Part shown: in pieces, positions 1-7,425 of the stretch
Numbering within the stretch: the first letter of the stretch is position 1
Layout of the letters: every line of letters begins with the position of its first letter
From: a bacterium
GTDB lineage: Bacteria; Elusimicrobiota; Elusimicrobia; Elusimicrobiales; UBA9959
DNA length: 51,364 nucleotides
Direction: 5' to 3'
NCBI GenBank assembly: GCA_021811315.1
Contig: JAJZPF010000018.1
Location: 1-51,364, forward strand
The notes under the pieces: model-generated
What the model was told of the DNA's origin: nothing
The model's database searches: none
What the model saw: only the letters and a program-made list of their open reading frames with translations
Position numbers and translations under genes: made by a program

Positions 1-32
1 ACTATTTTTTCAATAATCTGACTATTAGTGAG

Positions 33-97
33 CATGGGTGTCCTCCGTGGGGTATCTTCTCGTAAAAGTAATTCTACGAGATACCCATGCTCCTTAC
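33..97. repeat. Imperfect inverted repeat at the break of the C11 remnant
   Basis: The left arm begins AGCATGGGT and continues to TCTCGTA; the right arm TACGAGATACCCATGCT is its near complement, with an insertion in the left arm. The hairpin lies directly upstream of the truncated clostripain-like frame, so it may be the end of a mobile element or a rearrangement scar. No transposase is seen in the window. Confidence 0.5.
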
Positions 98-119
98 AAA
101 TTTACACCCGTTATTCTAA

Positions 120-329
120 CACAACCACGAAACCCTGCGCGCGAGCGCCGGCCGCCTGCTCGACCACCTCACCGGCAGCCTCATCGCCCAAAACGTCGCC
201 ACGGGCAAGTATTCCCCCGTCAAAGGCCTCTCCTTCTACTTCCCCGAATCTTATATCGATCCCGCCTTCAACCAACTAAAATTCGCCCAGTCCATCAACT
301 GGTCCGACTGCGCCCTCCTCGGTAAATAA
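120..329 (+). pseudogene. Clostripain-like (peptidase C11) C-terminal remnant
   Basis: The frame ending in TAA at 327-329 is open from 120, just after a TAA at 117-119, and has no start codon. Its translation reads GLSFYFPESYIDPAFNQLKF followed by AQSINWSDCALLGK, which resembles the C-terminal end of clostripain-family (C11) cysteine peptidases, where a G-L-S-I-Y-F-P motif precedes a short Trp-containing tail. Only about 69 residues remain and the catalytic His/Cys domain is absent, so this is a truncated pseudogene. An imperfect inverted repeat (33-97) sits exactly at the broken 5' side, suggesting a mobile element or rearrangement joined there. The family call is from memory of the motif. 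Confidence 0.5.
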
Positions 330-353
330 AGTGTACTGCGGCTTATAACAGAA

Positions 354-535
354 CCGCGAGATGTGAAGTCGGGGGCCTGGCAAGGGTATGGGCCCGCAGG
401 GCACGGGCTCTCGCACACCGTGCTCGGCCCTCCTCTCTCGGCCTCCGCTCTTACGTAAGCTCCGGCCTCCGAGAAGGCCCTGCGAACCCATACCCTTGCC
501 ACCCCTCCGCTCAATTTATGCGTCAGCACATCTTT
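354..535 (+). repeat. Long hairpin element, copy A (CACACCGTG family)
   Basis: Perfect arms GGCAAGGGTATGGG (379-392) and CCCATACCCTTGCC (487-500) enclose an inner stem CGCAGGGC (395-402) / GCCCTGCG (477-484). Weaker outer pairing continues to AGATGTG (359-365) / CACATCT (527-533). The interior holds CACACCGTG (414-422) and a GC-rich hairpin around CTTACGTAAGC. The interior is nearly identical to the copy at 13914-14130 while the arms differ yet remain complementary. Short ORFs crossing it look spurious. The element lies between the C11 remnant and the 3' end of the convergent mltB gene. Confidence 0.8.
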
Positions 536-550
536 CGCAAATCAAGAGAT

Positions 551-714
551 CCGGGCGGAGACCGTGCCGATCGGATAAGCAAAACCCTCTCGGAGGCCGA
601 CGCTTGCGTAAGCGCGGAGGCCGAGAGCGGGAGTTGCGAGCACGGTGTGCGGGTGGCGCAGCGCCACTGCAGTGACAACGTTTTTGCGTTCCGGTCGGCA
701 CGGTATGCCGCCCG
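551..714 (-). repeat. Long hairpin element, copy B, opposite orientation
   Basis: Arms at 551-574 and 691-714 are complementary around ACCGTGCCGA(T/C)CGG, followed inward by AAGCAAAAC (577-585) pairing with GTTTTTGCGTT (680-690). CACGGTGTG at 641-649 is the reverse complement of the family core, so this copy is inverted relative to copy A and sits almost directly next to it. It carries an extra small hairpin near 653-667. The inner GCAAAAC / GTTTTGC pair is shared with the copy at 24787-24915. Confidence 0.75.
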
Positions 715-738
715 AGCAAGTATTAACTGTTTCTATTT

Positions 739-1620
739 TTACTTCTGAGCGGTCACTCTTTTTTGTATTTCGAGGCGGAGTTCGAGGATGACGTTGACGT
801 AGTTGGCGGAGTGGTTGTAGCCGTACAGGGCTTTCCAGGGGCCGGAGTTTTCGGCGAAGCCGGGTGAGGAAAAATAGTCGTGCTTGACCAGGTAGTTGGA
901 GATGCTGGCCAGGGCGTCCGGCCAGGTGAAGAGGTCGGGGTAGGCGTCGCCGTCGAAATCGGCCGCGTAAGCGTTGTAGGAAGAGGGCATGAACTGGCCC
1001 AGGCCGAAAGCGCCGGCGTAAGAGCCGAGCAGAGAGAGCGGGTCTTTCTTCCTCGAATAAGAAAGCTTCAATAATTCCGCTATCTCTTTGGACGCCCAGG
1101 CCGAGCGCCGCGGGATCCTCTCCGCGATAGTGTTCAAAGCGTTGAAAACGAGATATTTGCCTTTGTTCTCCCCGTAATTGCTCTCCACCCCGACAAGGCC
1201 GGAAAGAAGGAAAACGTCGACCCCGTACTTCTGCGAAACGGCGGCCAGGATATCTTTATTGGCCGTATAGAACTGCGCTCCGCCGGCTATTCTTTTCTCG
1301 GTCAGGAGCAGCTTCCTGTATTGTTCGTAGGTAAGGCTTTCGGCGGGCTTGTTCATCGCCGTCACTATTTCCTCGTGGATCTTCACGCGCGGGTCCGCGA
1401 AAGCCGCTTTCACATAGCCTTCCGGCACGCCCGAACCTTTAAGCGCGGCGAGAACGGCCTGGTAAACGCCGGCGGGGACGGCCTGGGCTTTATCGGCGGA
1501 AACCTGGGACCTGTCGAAGGGGGGGAAAAGGTCTCCGGCCGTCAATTCTTCGGCCCTGGCCGCGGAAGCGAAGGCCGCGAACAGGATAAGCGGCAGAAAT
1601 GTTTTGAATAAGATCTTCAC
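739..1620 (-). CDS. Lytic murein transglycosylase, MltB-like
   Basis: A 293-residue exported protein that should cleave peptidoglycan glycan strands in the periplasm, leaving 1,6-anhydro ends (GH103/SLT_2 family). A GTG at 1620 is preferred because it opens directly into a signal peptide (VKILFKTFLPLILFAAFASA, ending ARA); the frame extends upstream only as implausible sequence. The catalytic Glu is in the VESNYGENKG motif near residue 146, and the C-terminal half has the typical GAFGLGQFMPSSY and DFDGDAYPDLFTW motifs (Ca-site-like DxDGD). It is a single gene divergent from the nucleotidyltransferase-like gene; its 3' end faces the hairpin elements. Confidence 0.9.
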   Translation of the reverse strand: MKILFKTFLPLILFAAFASAARAEELTAGDLFPPFDRSQVSADKAQAVPAGVYQAVLAALKGSGVPEGYVKAAFADPRVKIHEEIVTAMNKPAESLTYEQYRKLLLTEKRIAGGAQFYTANKDILAAVSQKYGVDVFLLSGLVGVESNYGENKGKYLVFNALNTIAERIPRRSAWASKEIAELLKLSYSRKKDPLSLLGSYAGAFGLGQFMPSSYNAYAADFDGDAYPDLFTWPDALASISNYLVKHDYFSSPGFAENSGPWKALYGYNHSANYVNVILELRLEIQKRVTAQK

Positions 1621-1691
1621 ATCTATAGTGTAGCCCGCGGCCGTCAAACCTCCAAGTGCCGAAAGTCCTACTTCCTCTTCGCCAACCGCCC

Positions 1692-1720
1692 TTTACTGCC
1701 CACCCGGCATATCCTAGAAT
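1692..1720 (+). promoter_or_regulatory. Promoter, -35 TTTACT / 17 nt / -10 TAGAAT, leaderless geometry
   Basis: TTTACT (1692-1697) and TAGAAT (1715-1720) are spaced 17 nt apart. The -10 ends exactly 6 nt before the ATG at 1727, so transcription would start at or next to the start codon. No Shine-Dalgarno sequence fits in between. Confidence 0.55.
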
Positions 1721-1726
1721 CTGGTT

Positions 1727-2575
1727 ATGGATAAAGGCATAGCGGCCAGGGAGATCCTGCTCCTGGGGGCATTCGAGGAGGCGCGCGACGTCGCGCTAAA
1801 GGCCGGCATAGAGATAATACCGCTCAAAGGCGCGGCCCTCCTCGAGCTCGGCATCTACAAGGTCGGCGAACGCGGGATGAGCGACGCCGACGTGTTGCTG
1901 CGTCCGAAGGACCTTCCGCGCTTCGAAAAGATACTCCACGGGCTCCGCTACCAGCCGATGCCTAACAGCGCCGACGGCTGGCTGCGGCCGAGCCGGAACG
2001 ACGCGCCGCCGGCCATTCTTGACCTGCATACCGGCCTCTGGCACATAAAGCGCACCGAGGAACTGTTCAACTGGGGCCTCGAACCGGGCCCCGGCGGGCT
2101 CGCGCTGAACCTGGCCGACCTGTTCCTGCACGCCGCCGCCCACCCGCTGCTGCACCACGGGGAAGTCACGCCGCGCTCGCTGGAAGACTGCGCCCGCATC
2201 GCCCTGCACGCGCCGGGGGACGGGGAAAAGTTCTGGGCCGCCGTGGCCCGCAAAACGGAAATTTATAATATGCGCCCTGTGATCTGGCCGGTCATAGAGC
2301 GCCTGGCCGCCGGCCCGCTGGCGATCCCGGAGGCCGAACGGCGGGCGCTGGCGCCGCGCGGCCTGGAAAAAATAAAAGCGGCTTTCTTCGAGAAAGCCGC
2401 CAAAAAACATTCTACCGCGCTGGAATATCTGCTGCCGGTGCTGCACCGTCCCGGCTTCCTGCTTAAATACGCCGTCCCCGAAAAACATTTCATGCTGCGC
2501 CGCTACGGCGCCGCCAGCCTGGCCCTTTACCTGCTGCGCCCGCTAAGGCTGCTCCGCTCCGCCCTGAGGCGCTAG
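1727..2575 (+). CDS. Nucleotidyltransferase family protein (NTP_transf_5-like)
   Basis: 282 residues resembling the uncharacterised nucleotidyltransferase family PF14907. The N-terminal part has IIPLKGAALLELGIY followed by RGMSDADVLLRP, the K-G and S-D-x-D pattern expected for a nucleotide/metal site. The C-terminal half is helical and basic. Members often occur near polysaccharide or lantibiotic-type genes, but the substrate is unknown and the neighbours here do not reveal it. The ATG lies 6 nt after a TAGAAT box with no ribosome binding site, so it is probably translated from a leaderless mRNA. Its 3' end overlaps the convergent response-regulator gene by 33 nt. Confidence 0.7.
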   Translation: MDKGIAAREILLLGAFEEARDVALKAGIEIIPLKGAALLELGIYKVGERGMSDADVLLRPKDLPRFEKILHGLRYQPMPNSADGWLRPSRNDAPPAILDLHTGLWHIKRTEELFNWGLEPGPGGLALNLADLFLHAAAHPLLHHGEVTPRSLEDCARIALHAPGDGEKFWAAVARKTEIYNMRPVIWPVIERLAAGPLAIPEAERRALAPRGLEKIKAAFFEKAAKKHSTALEYLLPVLHRPGFLLKYAVPEKHFMLRRYGAASLALYLLRPLRLLRSALRR

Positions 2576-2947
2576 CCCGCGCACCAGCGTGTACATCTTC
2601 AGCATATTGGCCAGCCGCTCGAGGCCGGGCGGCTTCAGCACAAAATCGAAAGCGCCCTCCTTGACGGCCTTGGCCGCCATGTCCACGTTGTCCAGGCCGG
2701 TGATGAGGATGACACAGGCGTCCTTGTTCGTCTCCCGCGCTTTGAAGGAAAACTCGAGGCCGCTGGCCCCGCGCAGGTAAATATCCGCGATCACGACGTC
2801 GAAAGGTTTTTCCGCCAGGAGCGCGCGGGCTTTTTCCGCGTCGTCCAGGCGGGTAACTTCAAATTGGGGGAAAGCGGCCAGGATCTCGTCGACGCGGGCG
2901 ATGACGTAGCCCTCTTCCTCGAGGAACAGGAGCTGTTTTTTCTCCAT
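2543..2947 (-). CDS. Response regulator receiver-domain protein
   Basis: 134 residues forming a stand-alone CheY-like receiver without an output domain. Visible receiver features are an acidic cluster (FLEEEGY) near the N terminus, a putative phospho-acceptor Asp in FDVVIADIYL, the Thr in ILITGLD and the conserved Lys in FVLKPPG. The first acidic pair is Glu-Glu rather than the usual Asp-Asp. The ATG at 2947 is chosen because it overlaps the TGA of the upstream HD-GYP gene (TGATG), implying translational coupling and a shared pathway. The sensor kinase is not in the window. Confidence 0.85.
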   Translation of the reverse strand: MEKKQLLFLEEEGYVIARVDEILAAFPQFEVTRLDDAEKARALLAEKPFDVVIADIYLRGASGLEFSFKARETNKDACVILITGLDNVDMAAKAVKEGAFDFVLKPPGLERLANMLKMYTLVRGLAPQGGAEQP

Positions 2948-4290
2948 CACCACTCCACCCACCACCTGGCCATCTCGAGCCTGGCCGCGAATTTGGGGTT
3001 GCGGGCGGCCAGCTCTTTAAGGCCGATGGAGCGTTCTATCGAGGTAAGAGGGTGCTCGAAAAGGTCCAGGTGCCGCGGTGGCAGCTGCTCGAACTGGGAA
3101 TCCAGGATTATTTCCACCAGCGGCTTGGTAAGGAAGCCCTTCGTCACCCTTATCACGCGGGCGATCTCGCCGGAGGAGAGCTCCACCAGGGAACCGGGGG
3201 GATAAATTGAAACGGCGGAGAGCAGCGCCTTGATAGCCGGGGCATTGAAGCCTTTGCCTTCTTTCTCAACGAGTTCTTTGACCGTGTCGGGATGGGAGGC
3301 GGCTTCCCGCCAGGCCCGGGGATGGGTCAGCGCCTCATAGGCGTCGGCTATGCTTATGAACTGGGCGAGCGGGTCTATTTCCTCGTCCGAGAGGCGGTCG
3401 GGATAGCCGGTTCCGTCCGCGCGCTCGTGGATCTGCAGCACTATGCGCTTGGCCCGGTCCTTTATCCTGTAATCTATGTCTACTATCCGGTCCAGCTTGG
3501 CGACGCCGGCCTCGGCGTGCAGGGACATTTCCTGGAATTCTTTCTCGCCCAGGCGGTCCGAGCGGTTGTAAAGCGAAGTATATTCCGTCATGCCGATATC
3601 GTGCGCCATGGCGCAGAAGCCGAGCAGAAGGAGTTCGGACTCTTTCAGGCCGGCTTCCAGGCCCATGGCCAGCGCTATTATGGTCGTATTGGCCGTGTGG
3701 CCGCGCAAATAGTCTTCGGCGGTGGAATGATCCGTATAGCTGAAAAGAACGCTGCCGGGCTTCAGGTTTTCAATGACCAAGCGGCAGACCGACAGGACGG
3801 CCTCGTACTTTTCCGTATAGGGCTGGTCGACGCTTTTAAGGAAGGTTCCGGAGAGTTCCAGGACCCTGGCGTAAACTTCCCTGGCCCTGGCGTCGAGCTC
3901 GTTGAACGGGACGGCCGGGGCGCGGGAAAGGGCCGCGGCTTCCCTCCGGCTCCTGGGGCTTCCGGGGGCCGGCTGTTTGACCGGGGCCGGGGCATAGGAG
4001 GGGAAATAGGCCTGCAGTTCCTGCGTCAGGGCGGAAATTTCATCTTCGCGCGAGGGCGCGGCCGGCCTTTCTTTTTCACTTTTGGAGGGGGGGGCGAACC
4101 TTGAAGGTTTTTGGGTTTCCCGGGCCGGGGCTTCCTCTTTGGCGGCGGGAATGACGGGCGGTTCTGAAAAGTTGGAAGCCGCCGGGGGGGCCGGCCTCTC
4201 TTTTCTTGGAAGGGGGGCGAACCGCGCCGGTTTTTCAGGCTCCGGAGCCGGAGCTTCCTCTTTTAGTCTTTTCAGATCTGAAAAACGCAT
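2947..4290 (-). CDS. HD-GYP domain protein with repeat-bearing Pro-rich N terminus
   Basis: 447 residues. Residues 1-130 are low-complexity and contain two copies of a module of the form EEAPA-x-E-x(2)-KP-x-RFAP. The rest is an HD-GYP phosphohydrolase with the HD pair at about 230-231 (CAMAHDIGM) and HERADGTGYP at 288-297, so it could hydrolyse cyclic di-GMP; no GGDEF or EAL domain is in the window. The gene is coupled to the receiver gene downstream. A TACAAT box preceded by TGC (extended -10) ends 6 nt before the ATG, pointing to a leaderless transcript of its own despite lying only 55 nt from the upstream GNAT gene. Confidence 0.85.
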   Translation of the reverse strand: MRFSDLKRLKEEAPAPEPEKPARFAPLPRKERPAPPAASNFSEPPVIPAAKEEAPARETQKPSRFAPPSKSEKERPAAPSREDEISALTQELQAYFPSYAPAPVKQPAPGSPRSRREAAALSRAPAVPFNELDARAREVYARVLELSGTFLKSVDQPYTEKYEAVLSVCRLVIENLKPGSVLFSYTDHSTAEDYLRGHTANTTIIALAMGLEAGLKESELLLLGFCAMAHDIGMTEYTSLYNRSDRLGEKEFQEMSLHAEAGVAKLDRIVDIDYRIKDRAKRIVLQIHERADGTGYPDRLSDEEIDPLAQFISIADAYEALTHPRAWREAASHPDTVKELVEKEGKGFNAPAIKALLSAVSIYPPGSLVELSSGEIARVIRVTKGFLTKPLVEIILDSQFEQLPPRHLDLFEHPLTSIERSIGLKELAARNPKFAARLEMARWWVEW

Positions 4291-4296
4291 ATCTAG

Positions 4297-4305
4297 ATTG
4301 TAGCA
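4297..4305 (-). promoter_or_regulatory. Extended -10 (TGC-TACAAT) of the HD-GYP gene, leaderless geometry
   Basis: On the minus strand TGCTACAAT is followed by 6 nt (CTAGAT) and then the ATG at 4290. No -35 of quality is seen, as expected for an extended -10 promoter. No Shine-Dalgarno sequence lies between. Confidence 0.45.
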
Positions 4306-4345
4306 GAGGAGGGTTAAGGAAAGATTACGGAAAGATTAACTGCGG

Positions 4346-5458
4346 CTACATCTTTTTCTCGTAGATCCTGTACTTTTTGTACGGTTTCCCGCCGACCGAT
4401 TCGATAGTGTTGTTTATCAGGGTATTGTCCTCGAGGGTCCAGGACATTTCGCCGTGCTGCCAGCCCATCTTTTTGCCGGATTGCATGGCTTTGTTTATAA
4501 GGAGCATCTCGAGGCCGCGGCCGCGGAATTCTTTTTTCACTCCGAGGGTCAGCATGCGCCCGCCGCGCACCTTGAACAGCATCTTGTGGAGGAAAGGGAC
4601 GATGGTGAGGAGGTTCAGGCTGCCCCGCGCGGCTTTGAGCGGCACGTTGAAGTCCGGCAGCATCAGGCAGAAAGCTGCCGGCTTGCCGTCCACCCTGGCG
4701 AAGAACAGATAGTCGGGCTTGAGCATCGGCTTCAGCATCTTGCCCAGGTCGTCAAGCTCGGCTTCCGTCATCGGCACGAAGCCCCAGTTCTTTTCCCAGG
4801 CGGAGTTGTAGACGTCCTTGAGTTCCGCGATAGCGGCGTCCAGCTTCTTTATGTCCACGAGGTCCACGGTTATGCTCCCGCTCCTGCCGATGCGCTGGAT
4901 CAGCTTGTTGAAGCGCTCGGGCAGCCCGGCGGGGACTTCCATGTCGAAAGCCAGCAGGTCCTTGGCCTTGGCGAAGCCGGCGGCCTCGATCAGCGCCGCG
5001 TAATACGGCGGGTTGTAAGTCATCATGATCATGGGCGGGGAATCGAAACCCTCTATCAGCAGGCCGCAGGTCTCGTTGGTGGAGGGGTTGACCGGGCCGC
5101 GGATCATGTCCATGCCCTTGGCGCGCAGGTATTTCTCCGCGGCCGCGAAGAGCGCGGCGGCGGCTTCCTGGTCCTCGGAGCAGTCGAAAAAACCGAAGAA
5201 GCCGCAGTTCTCGCCGTGGAAGGAGTTGTGCGCGCTGTTCACTATGGCCGCGATCCGGCCGGCGGGCCGCCCGGAGCGGTAGGCCATGAAAAGTTTCCGC
5301 TCGCCGTGGCGCCAGAAAGGGTGGCCGAGCCCGAGCAGGTGCAGGGTGTCTTTTTTCAGTTCCCCCACCCAGTGAGGGTGGTCCTTGAAAAGGTCGTAAG
5401 GGTAGTTGATGAAGTCCGCAAGTCCGGATTCCGGCAGTTCTCTGATTTCTATGGGCAT
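4346..5458 (-). CDS. GNAT-superfamily acyltransferase, YghO-like
   Basis: 370 residues resembling YghO-type proteins (GNAT fold) with the N-terminal motif YPYDLFKDHPHWVGELK, a central IRGPVNPSTNETCGLLIEGF and the C-terminal LGVKKEFRGRGLEMLLINKA, the last matching the acyl-CoA pyrophosphate-binding loop (R-G-x-G-L/x). It follows the alpha-oxoamine synthase gene by about 113 nt on the same strand. In Caulobacter, ceramide synthesis uses a serine palmitoyltransferase and a GNAT-like N-acyltransferase, so an N-acyltransferase acting on a sphingoid-like base is a reasonable inference, not shown by sequence alone. Confidence 0.6.
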   Translation of the reverse strand: MPIEIRELPESGLADFINYPYDLFKDHPHWVGELKKDTLHLLGLGHPFWRHGERKLFMAYRSGRPAGRIAAIVNSAHNSFHGENCGFFGFFDCSEDQEAAAALFAAAEKYLRAKGMDMIRGPVNPSTNETCGLLIEGFDSPPMIMMTYNPPYYAALIEAAGFAKAKDLLAFDMEVPAGLPERFNKLIQRIGRSGSITVDLVDIKKLDAAIAELKDVYNSAWEKNWGFVPMTEAELDDLGKMLKPMLKPDYLFFARVDGKPAAFCLMLPDFNVPLKAARGSLNLLTIVPFLHKMLFKVRGGRMLTLGVKKEFRGRGLEMLLINKAMQSGKKMGWQHGEMSWTLEDNTLINNTIESVGGKPYKKYRIYEKKM

Positions 5459-5523
5459 AAATTAAATCGCTGGTCGGCTGGAGAGCCGGGCCTCTGAATG
5501 CTGCTCCTGACGGGAGTTTCTCT

Positions 5524-5567
5524 GCCGCCGCGCGGGCGCGAGCCGCCCGGCAGGCCGGCGCGGCGGC
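5524..5567. repeat. GC-rich stem-loop between the spt-like and GNAT genes
   Basis: GCCGCCGCGC (5524-5533) pairs with GCGCGGCGGC (5558-5567). There is no T-run on the minus-strand side, so it does not look like an intrinsic terminator for the minus-strand operon; it may attenuate or protect the mRNA. Confidence 0.5.
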
Positions 5568-5571
5568 GGCT

Positions 5572-6780
5572 TTATTTTACCAGGACCGCGGATTTTTTCT
5601 TCAGGATCTTCTTAACGCAGGTCTCGAAAATATCCAGGGCCCGGTCCAGCTGCTCGCGGGTGTGGGTGGCGGTGGCCACGATGCGGATGAGGGCGCGCTT
5701 CGGGGGGACGGCCGGGCTTACCACCGGGTTGGTGAAAAGCCCTCTGTCGTAAAGCATGCGCCAGAGCATGAAAGTTTTTTCGTCGTCGCCGATGACCACC
5801 GGGATGATGGGGGTCTGGGTCTCGCCGGTATTGAGCCCCATTTCCTTGAAGCGCTTCATCAGGTACCGGGAATTGTCCCAGAGCCGCTTCAGGCGCTGCG
5901 GCTCGGCGTCGATGATGTCTATGGCCTTGGAAATAGCGGCGACGGAGGCGGGCGGGAGGGCCGCGGAGAAGATCATCGAGCGGGAAACGTGCCGGAGGTA
6001 ATGGATAATATTCTCGTCGCCGGCGGCGAAGCCGCCGACCGAGGCGAAGGATTTGGAGCAGGTGCCTACGACCAGGTCCACTTCCTTGGAAGTCAGGCCG
6101 AAATGCTCGCAGGTCCCGTGGCCGCGCTTGCCTATCACGCCGCTGGCGTGGGCGTCGTCCACCATCAGGCGGGCGCCGTATTTTTTGCAGATCTTGGAGA
6201 TCTCGGGGATAGGGGCGATATCGCCTTCCATCGAGAAGACCCCGTCCACTATCACCAGCTTGCCGTGCCGGGGCCCGATCTTCTTGAGTACGCGCTCCAG
6301 GTCGGCCGGGTCATTGTGCTTGAAGCGGGCTAATTCTCCCTGTGAAAGCCTGCAGCCGTCCAGGATGCTCGCGTGGTCCAGCTTGTCTATTACCGCGAAA
6401 TCGCCTTTGCCGACCAGGGCGGAGATGACGCCGAGGTTCATCTGGTAGCCGGTCGCGTAGATAAGGGCGGCTTCCCGGCCCTTGAAAGCGGCGAGCTTCT
6501 GCTCCAGCTCCATGTGCAGGACCGTATTGCCGTTAAGGAAGCGCGACCCGGCCACGCCGGTCCCGAACTGCTTCACGGCGTCTATGGACGCCTGCTTCAT
6601 GCGGGGGTCGTTGGCCAGCCCAAGGTAATTATTGGAGCCGAACATTATGAATTTCTTGCCCTTTATGGTTATTTCAGGGGCTTGTTCGGATTCAAGCTCT
6701 TTAAAGAAAGGATAGATGCCCGAAGCCATCAATTGGCGGACGATGGTGAAGTTCCTGCATTTGGTAAAAAGGTCATTCAT
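5572..6780 (-). CDS. Alpha-oxoamine synthase (serine palmitoyltransferase / KBL-like)
   Basis: 402 residues, a complete PLP-dependent acyl-CoA:amino acid C-acyltransferase. Key features are FGSNNYLGLA, the cofactor-stacking region HASILDG, the DDAHASG Asp/His motif and the PLP Lys in GTCSKSFASVGG. The family includes KBL, BioF and bacterial serine palmitoyltransferase; the N-terminal GIYPFFKELES region and the neighbour GNAT gene favour the palmitoyltransferase branch, but no bio genes or tdh are nearby to settle it. It probably condenses an amino acid with a long-chain acyl thioester in the cytoplasm. It begins its transcription unit; the 143 nt upstream are AT-rich. Confidence 0.8.
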   Translation of the reverse strand: MNDLFTKCRNFTIVRQLMASGIYPFFKELESEQAPEITIKGKKFIMFGSNNYLGLANDPRMKQASIDAVKQFGTGVAGSRFLNGNTVLHMELEQKLAAFKGREAALIYATGYQMNLGVISALVGKGDFAVIDKLDHASILDGCRLSQGELARFKHNDPADLERVLKKIGPRHGKLVIVDGVFSMEGDIAPIPEISKICKKYGARLMVDDAHASGVIGKRGHGTCEHFGLTSKEVDLVVGTCSKSFASVGGFAAGDENIIHYLRHVSRSMIFSAALPPASVAAISKAIDIIDAEPQRLKRLWDNSRYLMKRFKEMGLNTGETQTPIIPVVIGDDEKTFMLWRMLYDRGLFTNPVVSPAVPPKRALIRIVATATHTREQLDRALDIFETCVKKILKKKSAVLVK

Positions 6781-6923
6781 AATATCCTAATATTTTATTA
6801 AATTGGGGGGGCATTGTGTAAAAATAATAGCAATGAAGAAAGGGGGAATTCGAGGGCGGCTGAGCGCGGGAAAGAGCTTGAAAGCGGGGGGAGGAAATAG
6901 GGACTAAAAAAACCTCAAAAACC

Positions 6924-7400
6924 TTACTTTTTGCCTTCTTTTGCCATCTTTTTGGCCAAAAGAGTGGTCGAGCGCCCTTTAAGCAGAGGTATCAGGGCCA
7001 CCCGGCCGGCGAATTCCGCCCCTGCGATGTTCCCTTTATGGTAATCGGCGCCTTTTGCCAGGACGTCCGGTTTCAGGGCCTTGATCAGTTCGAGAGGGGT
7101 ATCCTGCCCGAAAATTATAACGGCGCCGACGGCTTCCAGGGCGGCCAGGACCACCGCCCTGTCGGCGGCTTTGTTTATAGGCCGGCCCGGCCCTTTCAGT
7201 TTGCGCACAGAGGCGTCTGAATTGAGGCCGAGGAAAAGGAAATCCCCCAGGGAGCGGGCTTTTTCCAGCGAGGCGATATGACCGGCGTGGAGCAGGTCGA
7301 AGCAGCCGTTGGTGAAAACCGCTTTTTTCCCGCGGCGCTTCAGGGCCGCGCGCAGGGCCGCGGCTTTCTTAAGGGAGATTATCTTTACCGAGGTCTTCAT
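6924..7400 (-). CDS. rfaE2: D-glycero-beta-D-manno-heptose 1-phosphate adenylyltransferase
   Basis: 158 residues with the cytidylyltransferase-like fold: FTNGCFDLLHAGHIASLEKA carries the HxGH nucleotide-binding motif, followed by GLNSDASVRKLKGPGRPI and the late KGRSTTLLAKK segment. It transfers AMP to heptose 1-phosphate in the pathway to ADP-heptose for LPS core. In many bacteria this domain is fused to the RfaE1 kinase; here it stands alone and the kinase is not in the window. It is the last gene of the mtnP-cdd-accB-accC operon, 25 nt after accC. It supports an LPS-type outer membrane. Confidence 0.9.
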   Translation of the reverse strand: MKTSVKIISLKKAAALRAALKRRGKKAVFTNGCFDLLHAGHIASLEKARSLGDFLFLGLNSDASVRKLKGPGRPINKAADRAVVLAALEAVGAVIIFGQDTPLELIKALKPDVLAKGADYHKGNIAGAEFAGRVALIPLLKGRSTTLLAKKMAKEGKK

Positions 7401-7425
7401 TGTGCAGTTTCGGGTTTGGCTGGGG

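Noticed and set aside
38-325. ORF of 95 codons overlapping the C11 remnant in another frame
   Set aside because: The frame that has no start codon, not this one, gives the clostripain-like tail; this ORF's product is Pro/Arg-rich and has no match.
388-748. Several short ORFs on both strands over the hairpin elements
   Set aside because: They cover conserved inverted repeats, have low-complexity Arg/Pro/Ser products and differ between copies; the element structure explains the sequence.
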